Positions 1 through 7,196 of a DNA stretch of 8,055 nt are shown piece after piece; within the stretch, counting starts at the first letter, position 1, and every line of letters begins with the position of its first letter. Under the pieces are notes generated by a model. The model worked only from the letters and a program-made list of their open reading frames with translations. It searched no databases and was not told where the DNA came from. The translations under genes were made by a program, and so were the position numbers. The stretch covers positions 1 to 8,055 of the forward strand of contig JAFGOL010000057.1 in NCBI GenBank assembly GCA_016926495.1. Direction: 5' to 3'. The stretch is from Oligoflexia bacterium. GTDB lineage: Bacteria > Bdellovibrionota > JAFGOL01.

Positions 1-211
1 AACGATACTCAATCAAAAACAATTAATAAAACACAGGCATTGTACTGGACTGAAGGTATTAAAAGGATCATGGGGTGCTGAATAGAATTAACTCATCTAC
101 GTACGGTCAGTTGGCATAATTCTACTGTAAAGTTAATGTACAGATGTTTAAGGAAAACCGGGGATTTATTATTCTGCTGTTTTTATACAGGTTTTATTAT
201 GGCAGTCTGGC

Positions 212-239
212 TTGTAACTAGCTGATTTTAATATTAAAT
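212..239 (+). promoter_or_regulatory. Weak candidate sigma70-type promoter for the plus-strand gene
   Basis: TTGTAA at 212-217 and TTAAAT at 234-239 are separated by 16 bases; each hexamer matches the consensus at four positions. The DNA is AT-rich, so such matches are expected by chance. A second weak option is TTGATT at 264-269 with TTGCAT at 287-292. The first choice would give a leader of about 100 bases that includes the hairpin at 306-325. Confidence 0.2.
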
Positions 240-305
240 CAAAACCGGTCATAGTTCCTGGCTTTGATTGCTGTATGGAATAGATTTTGCATACCTACCA
301 GATGC

Positions 306-325
306 TATGACGAAGCTGCGTCGTA
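306..325 (+). other. Short hairpin in the leader of the plus-strand gene
   Basis: TATGACG (306-312) can pair with CGTCGTA (319-325) around the six-base loop AAGCTG, giving seven pairs with one G-T wobble. It lies 24 bases before the start codon at 350. The following T run (342-349) is 16 bases away, too far for a classical intrinsic terminator. It may be a leader structure or chance. Confidence 0.3.
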
Positions 326-349
326 AATAAAATTATACGGGTTTTTTTT

Positions 350-1312
350 ATGAAAGTGATTGTTATTATTATTTTATCGTCCTTATTAAATACTCATGCT
401 GCTCTGTGTGCGGATACTCCTCCGTTCGATCTTGAAAACTGGGAGCACGCGTATCATCTTAAACTTAATTTTGATACATATCATCCGCAGGGTCTTATAA
501 AAATGGGAAAGCGTTTTTATTTAAGTACTTATGACATGGACAACGAGCAGGGATATGTAATTGAATTTGACGGCAACGGCAACCAGACCAACAAGATAAA
601 AATGGGTAAAAAACCAAGATATCATACAAGCGGACTTGACAGTGACGGAAGATATATATGGATCGCCATGAGTGAACGCAGAAAGAATTCTACGGCGGAA
701 TTTTTTATTATAGAACCTGAAACCATGAAGGTAGAACCTGTAACAGACTGGAACGGTAATCCGTATGTTTTTGATGATCACATTGGTACTCTGGCGTTTG
801 ATGTTGAAAATAATCTGTTGATTGGTTTTAACTGGGATTCTGTTAATATTTATACATGGGATTTTTCATGGAGCAGCGACGGTGTTCCGTCTCTGGACGC
901 CGCAAGTGTTAAAAAATACCGCAATGCGGGAGGCGTGGCGTACCAGGACTGTAAGTATTTTTCTTTCGGAGAAATATTGTGCTGTGGCTATGATATCCGT
1001 TCCGCGCCGGGAAAAGGTTTATTTCACGGAATTCCTGCCTTGTGTGAAAAACTTAATTGTGCAAAAGGTCGTGTCGACGAATTAAATGCCGCTCATCTTG
1101 ATAAAGTTCCTGTGCCGCGGGTGGATGCTTCAATTTATCCGGTAAAATATATGGCCGCGTACAATGCTTTCTGGTACAGCAGTGATAAAAATTATCTGTT
1201 TTTTGTGCCTGAAAATGATACCTCATACCTTGAAGGATATGTAAACCCAAACATCCCGTGTTCCGTTGAAGTTGATTTGGAATCAGTGCCTGATCCGGCA
1301 TTTATGTACTAA
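350..1312 (+). CDS. Exported protein of unknown function, possible DUF6454-like beta-propeller
   Basis: This encodes 320 residues. Residues 1-21 form a typical Sec signal peptide: K2, a hydrophobic run from 3 to 13, and a likely cleavage site after L-C-A (residue 21). C20 is preceded by A-A-L, a poor lipobox, so signal peptidase I is more likely than lipoprotein processing. The mature part has the phrase FDTYHPQGL (41-49) followed by a short GKRFYLS strand, and recurring aromatic- and Asp/Gly-rich beta strands without helices, suggesting a beta-propeller. From memory the HPQGL start resembles proteins annotated DUF6454; this is tentative. Six further cysteines (201, 211, 212, 232, 237, 304) cluster in the C-terminal half and could form disulfides or bind metal. 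The start at 350 is supported by the signal peptide. The ribosome binding site is poor: only ACGGG, then eight T. It is the only plus-strand gene, lower in GC than its neighbours, and converges on the TPR gene. No catalytic motif was recognised. Confidence 0.85.
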   Translation: MKVIVIIILSSLLNTHAALCADTPPFDLENWEHAYHLKLNFDTYHPQGLIKMGKRFYLSTYDMDNEQGYVIEFDGNGNQTNKIKMGKKPRYHTSGLDSDGRYIWIAMSERRKNSTAEFFIIEPETMKVEPVTDWNGNPYVFDDHIGTLAFDVENNLLIGFNWDSVNIYTWDFSWSSDGVPSLDAASVKKYRNAGGVAYQDCKYFSFGEILCCGYDIRSAPGKGLFHGIPALCEKLNCAKGRVDELNAAHLDKVPVPRVDASIYPVKYMAAYNAFWYSSDKNYLFFVPENDTSYLEGYVNPNIPCSVEVDLESVPDPAFMY

Positions 1313-1327
1313 TTGGTATAGTATGTA

Positions 1328-2353
1328 TTAAAGCTTGGTTTTCTTTTTATATTTTTCAACCAGTTCCTTGTAGCCTGCCTCGTTGCGGATGTTGTCAAGG
1401 TCGGTGTCCTTTTCTATGTGATCAAAATCCCTGTATCCCAGTTCCATTGATTTTTTAAGGTTGGATACGGCGTTGCTTTTGTCGCCCTTGAGCGAGTAAA
1501 AGCACGCCATGTTGTAATAGGCAACGTAAAAATCATCTGCATTTTTCATTGCTTTTTTGGTATATTCAATAGCCTTGTCGTAATTCTTCTTCTGTCCGTA
1601 AATTATTGCAGCATTGAAAAGGGCGTTTATGTATTCCTTATCAATCTCCAGGGCCTTCTCGTAGTATTTCAGGGCGTTGTCCAAATCGGCTCCCTTGCCG
1701 CCCCGCTCTGCCTTCAGGTTGTATTCGTAGCTGACTGCCAGGTTGAAACAGGCTTCTATATTGTTTTTATCCACCTCGATTTCCTTTTTAAAATATTTAC
1801 GGGCATCCTCTACCTTTTTGTCCTTCATTGCAACAATGCCCAGTCCCATATTCACGCCCTTGCGGTTTGGTTCTTTTTTTGCGAGCCGCGTGTAAAATAC
1901 CTTTGCGTCGTCGATCCTGTCTTCCGCCACCATTATCAGCGCTAATGCTTCCAGCGCCTTTATATTTTGCGAATCCACCCTGAGCGCTTCATTATATAAA
2001 AGGATCGCCTTCTTGGTATGGCCCAGGCTGTATGACAGCGACGCCAGGTTCAGCCTGGCCTCGTTGTTGTTTGCGTTCAGGGTTATTGCTTTATAAAAAT
2101 AGTCCTCGGCCTTTTTAACGTATTCCTGCGATTTTTTAAGGTCCTGTTTCCCGGCAAGGTCCCTGTACACGACGCCGATCAGATTGAGCGCCCTGTCGTC
2201 TTTGGGGTTGTTTTTTATATGCTCCGATAAAGGCTCCAGGGCCTCGCTGAATTCCTTTTTGGCTATAAGGGCGGAAGCCTTCTCATACAAATCGTATTCG
2301 GCAAAAAGCCCTGAACTCAAGGCAAAACACAAAACAATAATAGCTTTTTTCAT
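1328..2353 (-). CDS. Exported tetratricopeptide repeat (TPR) protein
   Basis: This encodes 341 residues. Residues 1-18 are a Sec signal peptide (two lysines, hydrophobic core, cleavage after G-L-F-A), placing the protein in the periplasm or outside the membrane. The rest is almost entirely TPR helix pairs: units at roughly 21-50, 54-95 (lengthened by a Lys-rich insert at 68-80), 98-128, 132-161, 166-195, 199-239 (insert at 211-224), 242-271 and 276-305. The usual small and aromatic consensus positions are clear, for example ALKYYEKALEID (227-238). The tail DLDNIR..AGYKELVEKYKKK (318-338) is a common ending for such proteins. TPR arrays bind other proteins; no enzymatic domain is present. The gene has a strong ribosome binding site and starts 16 bases after the NHL-protein gene, so the two are probably co-transcribed and may work together (inference). 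The specific role is unknown. Confidence 0.9.
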   Translation of the reverse strand: MKKAIIVLCFALSSGLFAEYDLYEKASALIAKKEFSEALEPLSEHIKNNPKDDRALNLIGVVYRDLAGKQDLKKSQEYVKKAEDYFYKAITLNANNNEARLNLASLSYSLGHTKKAILLYNEALRVDSQNIKALEALALIMVAEDRIDDAKVFYTRLAKKEPNRKGVNMGLGIVAMKDKKVEDARKYFKKEIEVDKNNIEACFNLAVSYEYNLKAERGGKGADLDNALKYYEKALEIDKEYINALFNAAIIYGQKKNYDKAIEYTKKAMKNADDFYVAYYNMACFYSLKGDKSNAVSNLKKSMELGYRDFDHIEKDTDLDNIRNEAGYKELVEKYKKKTKL

Positions 2354-2358
2354 AAAAT

Positions 2359-2363
2359 CCTCC
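2359..2363 (-). promoter_or_regulatory. Strong Shine-Dalgarno site of the TPR gene
   Basis: Read on the minus strand, GGAGG is followed by ATTTT and then the ATG at 2353, a five-base spacer. It is the best ribosome binding site in the window. It fixes the start and lies in the 16-base gap after the stop codon of the upstream gene. Confidence 0.8.
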
Positions 2364-2369
2364 GCCGGT

Positions 2370-5159
2370 TTAGTATATCAGAACCCTGTGATTGCTGGTA
2401 TCGGTAACGTAAATAACCCCTTTGTGCGCCGCGCCCTGCTGGGGTAAAAACAACGTATCGGAACCGGGTATGGTTGCCATGTTGACATATCCCGTGCTGA
2501 AAACAACCTGCCCGAGGACACCGTCGGCGCTTTTGGCATTTTCATCTATTGCGCCTATAAAGATCATGACCCTGTTGTTCATGGAGTCTGAAACGAAAAT
2601 CTTGTTACCTGATCCGAAAACTCCGCTGGGCTGGTAAAGCGTTTTGTCCGTGATTTGTTCTTTCCCCATGTTGGGCCTGTTGCCCGAACCTTTTTCCTGG
2701 CCGAGAACAAAATTGGCGTGCCACCCGTTCATTGTGGGGATTTGCTTGTAATACAATACGCGGTTATTACCCGAATCCGCTATATACAGTGATGTCCCGT
2801 CGCTGTATATGGCAGAGGGTGAGTTCATGGTGTTGAATGTCGGGGCCTCTTTCCCCTGGTTGGGTTTTATATCGCTGAGTGATGACTGGCCGAGTATAAG
2901 GTCGGGCTCCTTTTTTTCGGGCGAGGGCAGCGTGTTCCAGCAAAGTACGCGGTGGTTGCCGGTATCAGCGGCAAAAATCCTGGTACCGTCGTAAAAAAGC
3001 CCGTTCGGCCTTTTAAGGAACCCCGAAATTCTTAAAACAGGGACCGACGAATCGGACATGGGTTTTTTAATGAGGAAGATACTGTCATTGCCCATGTCCG
3101 CTACAACCACGTAATCCTTTGTAGTCGCAACGCCCGAAGGGTATTTCAGCCACTTGGGAGCAAGCAGTACATTTGGCCGTGATCCGTTCAGCCTGGGTAC
3201 TTTGCTCCAGTACATTATCCTTCCGTTTCCCGTATCGGCAACATATATGCCTCCGTCTTCGTCAACAGTGAGCGCCGCGGGGGAGTGCAGGCTGTTTACC
3301 GAACCCCGGGAAATATCCCACAGGTTTTTAAGAATATGTAAAAAATCAAACTGCCCGATTACTATTGACGCGACTGCGGACGGCGTCGCCCTGGGCGTTA
3401 ATTTGGGCCTGGTTTCGTTAAACTCTATTTTTTCTATTCTGCCGCTTCCCCTTACAAGGAAATTTCTCGCGGATATGTATTCGTGCTTGTCGCCGAGCTT
3501 CTTAATATCCTCGGACAGGTCCCTTGAGATTGAATGCCATCTGCCGTCGGCCATTGTTTTGCCTATGCCTATAAAAAGCTCTCCGTCTTCGGTTTTTACG
3601 TAATTTTCGGGCTCCGGAACATAGTGTATGTATTTTGCGGCCGTACCTGTTTCAACAAGCACCATAAAATCAAATGCCTGAACAAAGGCAAAGCCGAGTT
3701 CAAAAAAAGGCCTGCCTTCGGACGACAGGTTGCCGTCCCTGCCCGAAAACCTGTAACCGTTTTGTACGGAGTCTCCGGCGAATTCTACAACGTTTCCCTT
3801 TGCAAGGTCGCTGACAATTCTTATGGCGGCCCCGCCGGGCTGGTTGTCGAATATATCCCATCCGGACGCTATATCGTTGCTGGAAGGCGGCTCGGCCAGT
3901 AATTTTATGTCGTCAATCCAGCCCTTTCCCCTGATGATTATGGAACTGACCGCCGTTACGTCAGCTCCGGGCATGGCGCGTTTTATGTCTTCCGAAAGGT
4001 CCCTTGTAATTACGCGCCACTTGTTGTCAACCGTATCGGCGCCGAGTCCGTAGTGGATCATTCCGCTTTGATGATCATAGAGTTTGCTTATGTTTTCATC
4101 GTCGTAAGCAAAAAGAATTTTTCCTTCGGTGGAATCACCGATTATGTATATCTTGTATGATGACTGCATTTTCATTTTCCACTGAATGACCACGTTTGTC
4201 CTGACTTTCCAGTATTTGCCGTCAGGCTTACGGAGCCTGAAAGGAATATTTTTTTCTCCGGAGTCAAAACGGATTATAGATCCCAGTTGCGGGTCGGTGT
4301 CCAGGTCTATAAGTCCGCCGCTTCCTATGCTGTCCCATCCTTCAAGTCCGTGCATTTCGCCGTCTTCCACTATTATATCCCTGGGCTTTTGCTTTAACGC
4401 CCAGATGTCGTCCACGTAACCGGAACCCCTGTAGAATACTCCGTGTATGGCCTCAATCTTTGTTTCAGGCAGTATTGAGTGAAGGTCCGCTACAAGGTCA
4501 CGCGTTACGGTGTGCCACTTTCCGTTCCTGTAATGCGAGCCCAGCCCGAAATGCAGATAGATGTCATCGGTGCTGGCCTTGTTTTCAAGATCGCTGTATA
4601 CAAGGTATTTTTTGCCTTTTGACGTTGTTACAAGTACCTGTACTATAAACGGCTCGCTGAATTTCATTTTCCACTGTATGGCCCTGTAGCCCTTCAAATC
4701 GAAAAAATCACCGTCTTTATTTTTAAAAACAAATACGTTCTTAAGTCCGAAGCCCTTAAGCTGTATTACCCTTTTTCTTACCGACTCGTTGCTGACGTAC
4801 CACACGCCCGAACCCTTTACGTTCGGGCCTATCATCTGCCATCTTTCGGGCGCCGGGTGACTTGCGTCTTCAAGGATAAGTATATTGGGGTCAGGCTCGT
4901 CAGGTTTCTGCTCTGCCGGTTTTTGCTCCTCCGGTTTCTTTTCTTCGGGTTTTTGTCCGAACAGGGGCAGGGGTTTTGCTGCTTCGGCGGGCGCCTCTTT
5001 TTCCGCGGTTTCAGCGGCTTCCGCTTGTCCGGATCCTGTCGTGGCCGGGTCCTGTGCTTCCGCAGCGGGAATATCCCCGGTTTCTACGGGTAGATCGCCG
5101 GATTCCTGCGTGTATACACCAAACAGGGAAAATAATAATATTATTACATAGATATTCAT
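2370..5159 (-). CDS. Large exported protein: three tandem repeated domains plus six-bladed NHL propeller
   Basis: This encodes 929 residues. Residues 1-18 are a hydrophobic signal segment, unusual in lacking Lys or Arg before the core. Residues 19-92 are a low-complexity Ala/Glu/Pro/Lys linker. Three homologous domains follow (about 93-255, 262-421, 429-580), each with an aromatic beta-rich core, an [FIY]-G-[LI]-G turn, a W-[HR]-x-[IV]-[ST]-RDL-x-x-D[LI] motif (215, 381, 541) and a closing R-G-[SK]-G-x-[IV]-[DE]-[DK]-I strand. Residues 622-929 hold six NHL repeats ending in motifs such as ADTGNHRVL, with the PD.ILGQ phrases common in secreted NHL proteins. The repeated domains look like beta-sandwich binding modules, possibly carbohydrate-binding; this is inference from their pattern. 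No catalytic residues were recognised. An in-frame stop (5172-5174) lies just upstream and there is no other ATG, so the start is firm. The gene sits between uvrB (44 bases) and the TPR gene (16 bases). A surface or periplasmic binding role is likely; the ligand is unknown. Confidence 0.9.
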   Translation of the reverse strand: MNIYVIILLFSLFGVYTQESGDLPVETGDIPAAEAQDPATTGSGQAEAAETAEKEAPAEAAKPLPLFGQKPEEKKPEEQKPAEQKPDEPDPNILILEDASHPAPERWQMIGPNVKGSGVWYVSNESVRKRVIQLKGFGLKNVFVFKNKDGDFFDLKGYRAIQWKMKFSEPFIVQVLVTTSKGKKYLVYSDLENKASTDDIYLHFGLGSHYRNGKWHTVTRDLVADLHSILPETKIEAIHGVFYRGSGYVDDIWALKQKPRDIIVEDGEMHGLEGWDSIGSGGLIDLDTDPQLGSIIRFDSGEKNIPFRLRKPDGKYWKVRTNVVIQWKMKMQSSYKIYIIGDSTEGKILFAYDDENISKLYDHQSGMIHYGLGADTVDNKWRVITRDLSEDIKRAMPGADVTAVSSIIIRGKGWIDDIKLLAEPPSSNDIASGWDIFDNQPGGAAIRIVSDLAKGNVVEFAGDSVQNGYRFSGRDGNLSSEGRPFFELGFAFVQAFDFMVLVETGTAAKYIHYVPEPENYVKTEDGELFIGIGKTMADGRWHSISRDLSEDIKKLGDKHEYISARNFLVRGSGRIEKIEFNETRPKLTPRATPSAVASIVIGQFDFLHILKNLWDISRGSVNSLHSPAALTVDEDGGIYVADTGNGRIMYWSKVPRLNGSRPNVLLAPKWLKYPSGVATTKDYVVVADMGNDSIFLIKKPMSDSSVPVLRISGFLKRPNGLFYDGTRIFAADTGNHRVLCWNTLPSPEKKEPDLILGQSSLSDIKPNQGKEAPTFNTMNSPSAIYSDGTSLYIADSGNNRVLYYKQIPTMNGWHANFVLGQEKGSGNRPNMGKEQITDKTLYQPSGVFGSGNKIFVSDSMNNRVMIFIGAIDENAKSADGVLGQVVFSTGYVNMATIPGSDTLFLPQQGAAHKGVIYVTDTSNHRVLIY
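2373..3296 (-). repeat. Six NHL repeats (beta-propeller) at the C terminus of the 929-residue protein
   Basis: This covers residues 622-929. The blade-closing motifs are ADTGNGRIMYW (641), ADMGNDSIFLI (687), ADTGNHRVLCW (731), ADSGNNRVLYY (794), SDSMNNRVMIF (857) and TDTSNHRVLIY (919). Each is preceded by a P-[SN]-[GA]-x or equivalent strand and a DG.-[LI]-[YF]-[VI] strand. Blade two has lost the usual R (N-D-S in place of N-x-R). The protein ends exactly at the last strand of the sixth blade, so the propeller appears complete. NHL propellers are typically binding scaffolds, though some are lyases; the residues that would indicate a lyase were not identified. Confidence 0.9.
3420..4883 (-). 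repeat. Three tandem copies of a ~160-residue domain in the 929-residue protein
   Basis: The copies cover residues 93-255, 262-421 and 429-580, with the central Trp at 215, 381 and 541 (spacing 166 and 160). Shared blocks in order are: an opening [ED]-x-W or G-W strand; a middle strand, IQWKMK in copies one and two but ELGFAF in copy three; HFGLG, HYGLG or FIGIG; NGKWHTVTRDL, DNKWRVITRDL or DGRWHSISRDL; and YRGSGYVDDI, IRGKGWIDDI or VRGSGRIEKI. The copies have diverged at the DNA level, so this is an old protein-level duplication. Copy three is the most divergent. The family was not identified with certainty. Confidence 0.85.
4884..5105 (-). other. Low-complexity Ala/Pro/Glu/Lys linker
   Basis: Residues 19-92 of the 929-residue protein. 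The first half is Ala/Glu/Thr-rich and acidic. Residues 69-90 are an imperfect repeat of the type K-P-[EA]-E-[QK]. There are no cysteines or aromatics apart from F67. It is probably a disordered spacer holding the folded domains away from the membrane or envelope after signal cleavage. Confidence 0.8.
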
Positions 5160-5165
5160 ACTACC

Positions 5166-5194
5166 AATATATCATGCCATCCGGCGACTTTCCA
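5166..5194 (-). promoter_or_regulatory. Candidate promoter for the NHL-TPR gene pair
   Basis: On the minus strand, TGGAAA (5194-5189) and TATATT (5171-5166) are separated by exactly 17 bases, matching the sigma70 consensus at four and five of six positions. It fills the 44-base gap after uvrB. A transcript from it would start at or next to the ATG at 5159, that is, be nearly leaderless, which agrees with the absence of a good Shine-Dalgarno there (only GGTAG). It may also be a chance match. Confidence 0.3.
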
Positions 5195-5203
5195 TATTCG
5201 TTT

Positions 5204-7195
5204 TTATCCCAGTTCCAATCTCAGGATTTTCAGTCTGGATATCCTGTCCCTTAGTTCCGCTGCTTTTTCAAAGTCCAGCTTTGAAGCGTATTCCCTCATT
5301 TTCTCTGTAAGTTTTACTATATCGCTGTCAATCTCCATTGTTGTTTTATAGTTCGTAAGGGACGCGGCCTTGTTTACAAGGGTGTCGGGATAGTCCATGT
5401 TCAGGATATTTGACAGGGTGCTTTGGATGTTTTTTGTAATAGTTGAAGGCTTTATTCCGTGCTTTTTGTTGTATTCAATCTGCATGGTCCTTCTTCTTTC
5501 TGTTTCATTCATTGCCTTTGCAAGGCTGTTCGTTATGTTGTCCGCGTACATTATGACTCTTCCGTTAACATTCCTGGCAGCCCTTCCTATGACCTGTATA
5601 AGTGATCTTTCTGACCTTAAAAATCCCTCCTTGTCCGCGTCAAGCACGCCCACAAGGGCAACCTCAGGAAGGTCAAGTCCTTCGCGCAAAAGATTGATCC
5701 CCACCAGCACATCGTAAGTTCCGCGTCTTAATTCATTTATAATTTCAACACGCTCAAGAGTTGAAATGTCTGAATGCAGGTATCTTACCTTCATTCCCTT
5801 GCCCGCGTAATATTCGCTCAGGCTTTCGGCAAACCGCTTGGTAAGGGTTGTTACAAGCACCCTGTGTCCCCCGGAAACGGTTTTATTTATTTCATTTAAA
5901 AGATGCTCAACCTGATCGGCGCAGGGGTGTAATTCGATTACAGGGTCTACAAGCCCGGTCGGCCTTATTATCTGCTCGACCACGTCACCCGACGCTTTTT
6001 CAAGCTCGTATTTGCCGGGAGTCGCTGATACGTAAACCACCTGGTTTGACATTTTTAAAAATTCCTCAAAATTAAGCGGCCTGTTATCAAGCGCGGAAGG
6101 CAGCCTGAAACCGTACTCGACAAGCGTGGTCTTTCTGGACCTGTCGCCCTTATACATTGCCCCCAGTTGAGGTATGGTTATATGCGATTCGTCTATGAAC
6201 AGTAAAAAATCCGGAGGGTAATATTCAAACAGTGTCGGAGGAGGTTCTCCGGGTTTTCTTCCCGTAAGGTAGCGCGAGTAGTTTTCGATGCCCTTGCAGT
6301 AACCCAGTTCTTCCATCATTTCTATATCGTAATAGGTTCTCTGTTCAAGCCGGTTTGCCTCCGCAAGCTTCATCTGTTTTTTAAGTTCCACCAGCCTTAT
6401 TCGCAGGTCTTCCTGTATATGCGATATGGCCTTTTTTATTACATCCCTGCTTGTTACGTAGTGGCTCGCCGGGAATATTGAAATCTCTTCTTCCCTGGAT
6501 ATTATTCTGCCCGTCAGGGGATCAAAAACAGTAAGCCTGTCAATTTCGTCACCGAAAAGCTCGATCCTGTAAGCAATGTCTTCTTCGTACGCGGGCAGGA
6601 GTTCAATGGTGTCTCCCCTTACCCTGAATTTGCCGCGCGCAAAATCCAGATCGTTCCTTTCGTAGTGAAGTTCAACTATGCGTTTAAGGAGTACATTGCG
6701 TCTTATTGATTCGCCTTTTTTAAGATTGATGCTCATGGATGAATATTCTTCGGGAGAGCCCAGTCCGTATATGCACGAAACGGACGCCACGATTATAACG
6801 TCCCTTCTTGTAAGCAGTGATCGTGTGGCCGCGTGCCTCAACTTGTCTATTTCGTCGTTTATGGCGCTGTCCTTTTCAATATAGGTATCGGTTGAGGGTA
6901 TATAGGCTTCGGGCTGAAAATAATCGTAATAGCTTACAAAGTACGATACGGCGTTATTCGGAAAAAGCTGTCTCATTTCCTCGTACAGTTGGGCGGCAAG
7001 AGTTTTATTGGGGGCTATTATAAGGGTGGGTTTGCCGGTCCGCTCTATAACATTCGCCATGGTAAATGTTTTACCCGAGCCTGTTACGCCAAGCAGTACC
7101 ATGTCTTTTTTGCTTTCCTTTATTTTTTGTACCAGCTCATCGATTGCGGCGGGCTGATCACCGCATGGCTTATGTGGGGATTCCAGCTTAAACAT
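5204..7195 (-). CDS. uvrB: UvrABC system protein B (excision nuclease subunit)
   Basis: UvrB is the ATP-dependent damage-verification subunit of nucleotide excision repair: UvrA loads it on DNA, it opens the strands, and it recruits UvrC. From the ATG at 7195 the product is 663 residues, matching the family (about 660-675). Visible features are the N-terminal [17 protein letters not shown], Walker A GVTGSGKT (36-43), the beta-hairpin region [20 protein letters not shown] (89-108), the DESH box (335-338), YVSATPG (388-394), helicase motif [11 protein letters not shown] (534-542), and a C-terminal UVR domain (about 625-660, with [11 protein letters not shown]) that contacts UvrC. All key motifs are intact. 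A TTG at 7210 in the same frame adds five residues (M-T-I-N-K) and has AGGA three bases upstream; the ATG fits homologues better but has no clear Shine-Dalgarno, so translation may be coupled to ispF, whose stop lies one base away. Confidence 0.97.
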   Translation of the reverse strand: MFKLESPHKPCGDQPAAIDELVQKIKESKKDMVLLGVTGSGKTFTMANVIERTGKPTLIIAPNKTLAAQLYEEMRQLFPNNAVSYFVSYYDYFQPEAYIPSTDTYIEKDSAINDEIDKLRHAATRSLLTRRDVIIVASVSCIYGLGSPEEYSSMSINLKKGESIRRNVLLKRIVELHYERNDLDFARGKFRVRGDTIELLPAYEEDIAYRIELFGDEIDRLTVFDPLTGRIISREEEISIFPASHYVTSRDVIKKAISHIQEDLRIRLVELKKQMKLAEANRLEQRTYYDIEMMEELGYCKGIENYSRYLTGRKPGEPPPTLFEYYPPDFLLFIDESHITIPQLGAMYKGDRSRKTTLVEYGFRLPSALDNRPLNFEEFLKMSNQVVYVSATPGKYELEKASGDVVEQIIRPTGLVDPVIELHPCADQVEHLLNEINKTVSGGHRVLVTTLTKRFAESLSEYYAGKGMKVRYLHSDISTLERVEIINELRRGTYDVLVGINLLREGLDLPEVALVGVLDADKEGFLRSERSLIQVIGRAARNVNGRVIMYADNITNSLAKAMNETERRRTMQIEYNKKHGIKPSTITKNIQSTLSNILNMDYPDTLVNKAASLTNYKTTMEIDSDIVKLTEKMREYASKLDFEKAAELRDRISRLKILRLELG

Positions 7196-7196
7196 C

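Larger units (their letters stand above)
1..349. other. AT-rich intergenic region with no convincing gene
   Basis: About 35% GC by direct count (121 of 349 bases), clearly lower than the coding DNA to the right. Two forward frames are open from base 1 to stops at about 79-81 and 83-85, so the last few codons of a gene entering from the left cannot be excluded, but neither peptide is recognisable. A 29-codon open frame starting at 136 has no good ribosome binding site. The region otherwise holds weak promoter-like hexamers, a short hairpin at 306-325 and a run of eight T at 342-349 directly before the start codon of the plus-strand gene. No IS ends, tRNA or repeat array were seen. Confidence 0.6.

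Noticed and set aside
1..85. Open frames entering from the left edge, ending at about 81 and 85
   Set aside because: Two frames are open at once and neither peptide shows a recognisable pattern; there is too little sequence to call a partial gene.
136..225. 29-codon open frame with a hydrophobic middle, starting at ATG 136
   Set aside because: It has no convincing ribosome binding site, sits in AT-rich DNA where such frames arise by chance, and resembles nothing I know.
350..412. Lipoprotein signal (C20) in the plus-strand protein
   Set aside because: The residues before C20 are A-A-L, with Leu just before the Cys, which does not fit a lipobox; an ordinary cleavage site after A21 fits better.
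3154..3603. 149-codon plus-strand open frame opposite the repeated domains
   Set aside because: It is fully inside a clearly coding minus-strand gene with conserved domains, and its peptide is Ser/Pro/Leu-rich in the manner of an antisense shadow.
4884..4955. Direct repeats in the linker DNA as a possible repeat array
   Set aside because: They only encode the K-P-E-E type peptide repeat, are short and imperfect, and stay in frame within the gene.
4857..5254. Overlapping plus-strand frames with Gly/Phe/Ser/Cys-rich repeats
   Set aside because: They are the reverse complement of the Ala/Pro/Glu/Lys linker of the 929-residue protein; the low complexity explains the repeats.
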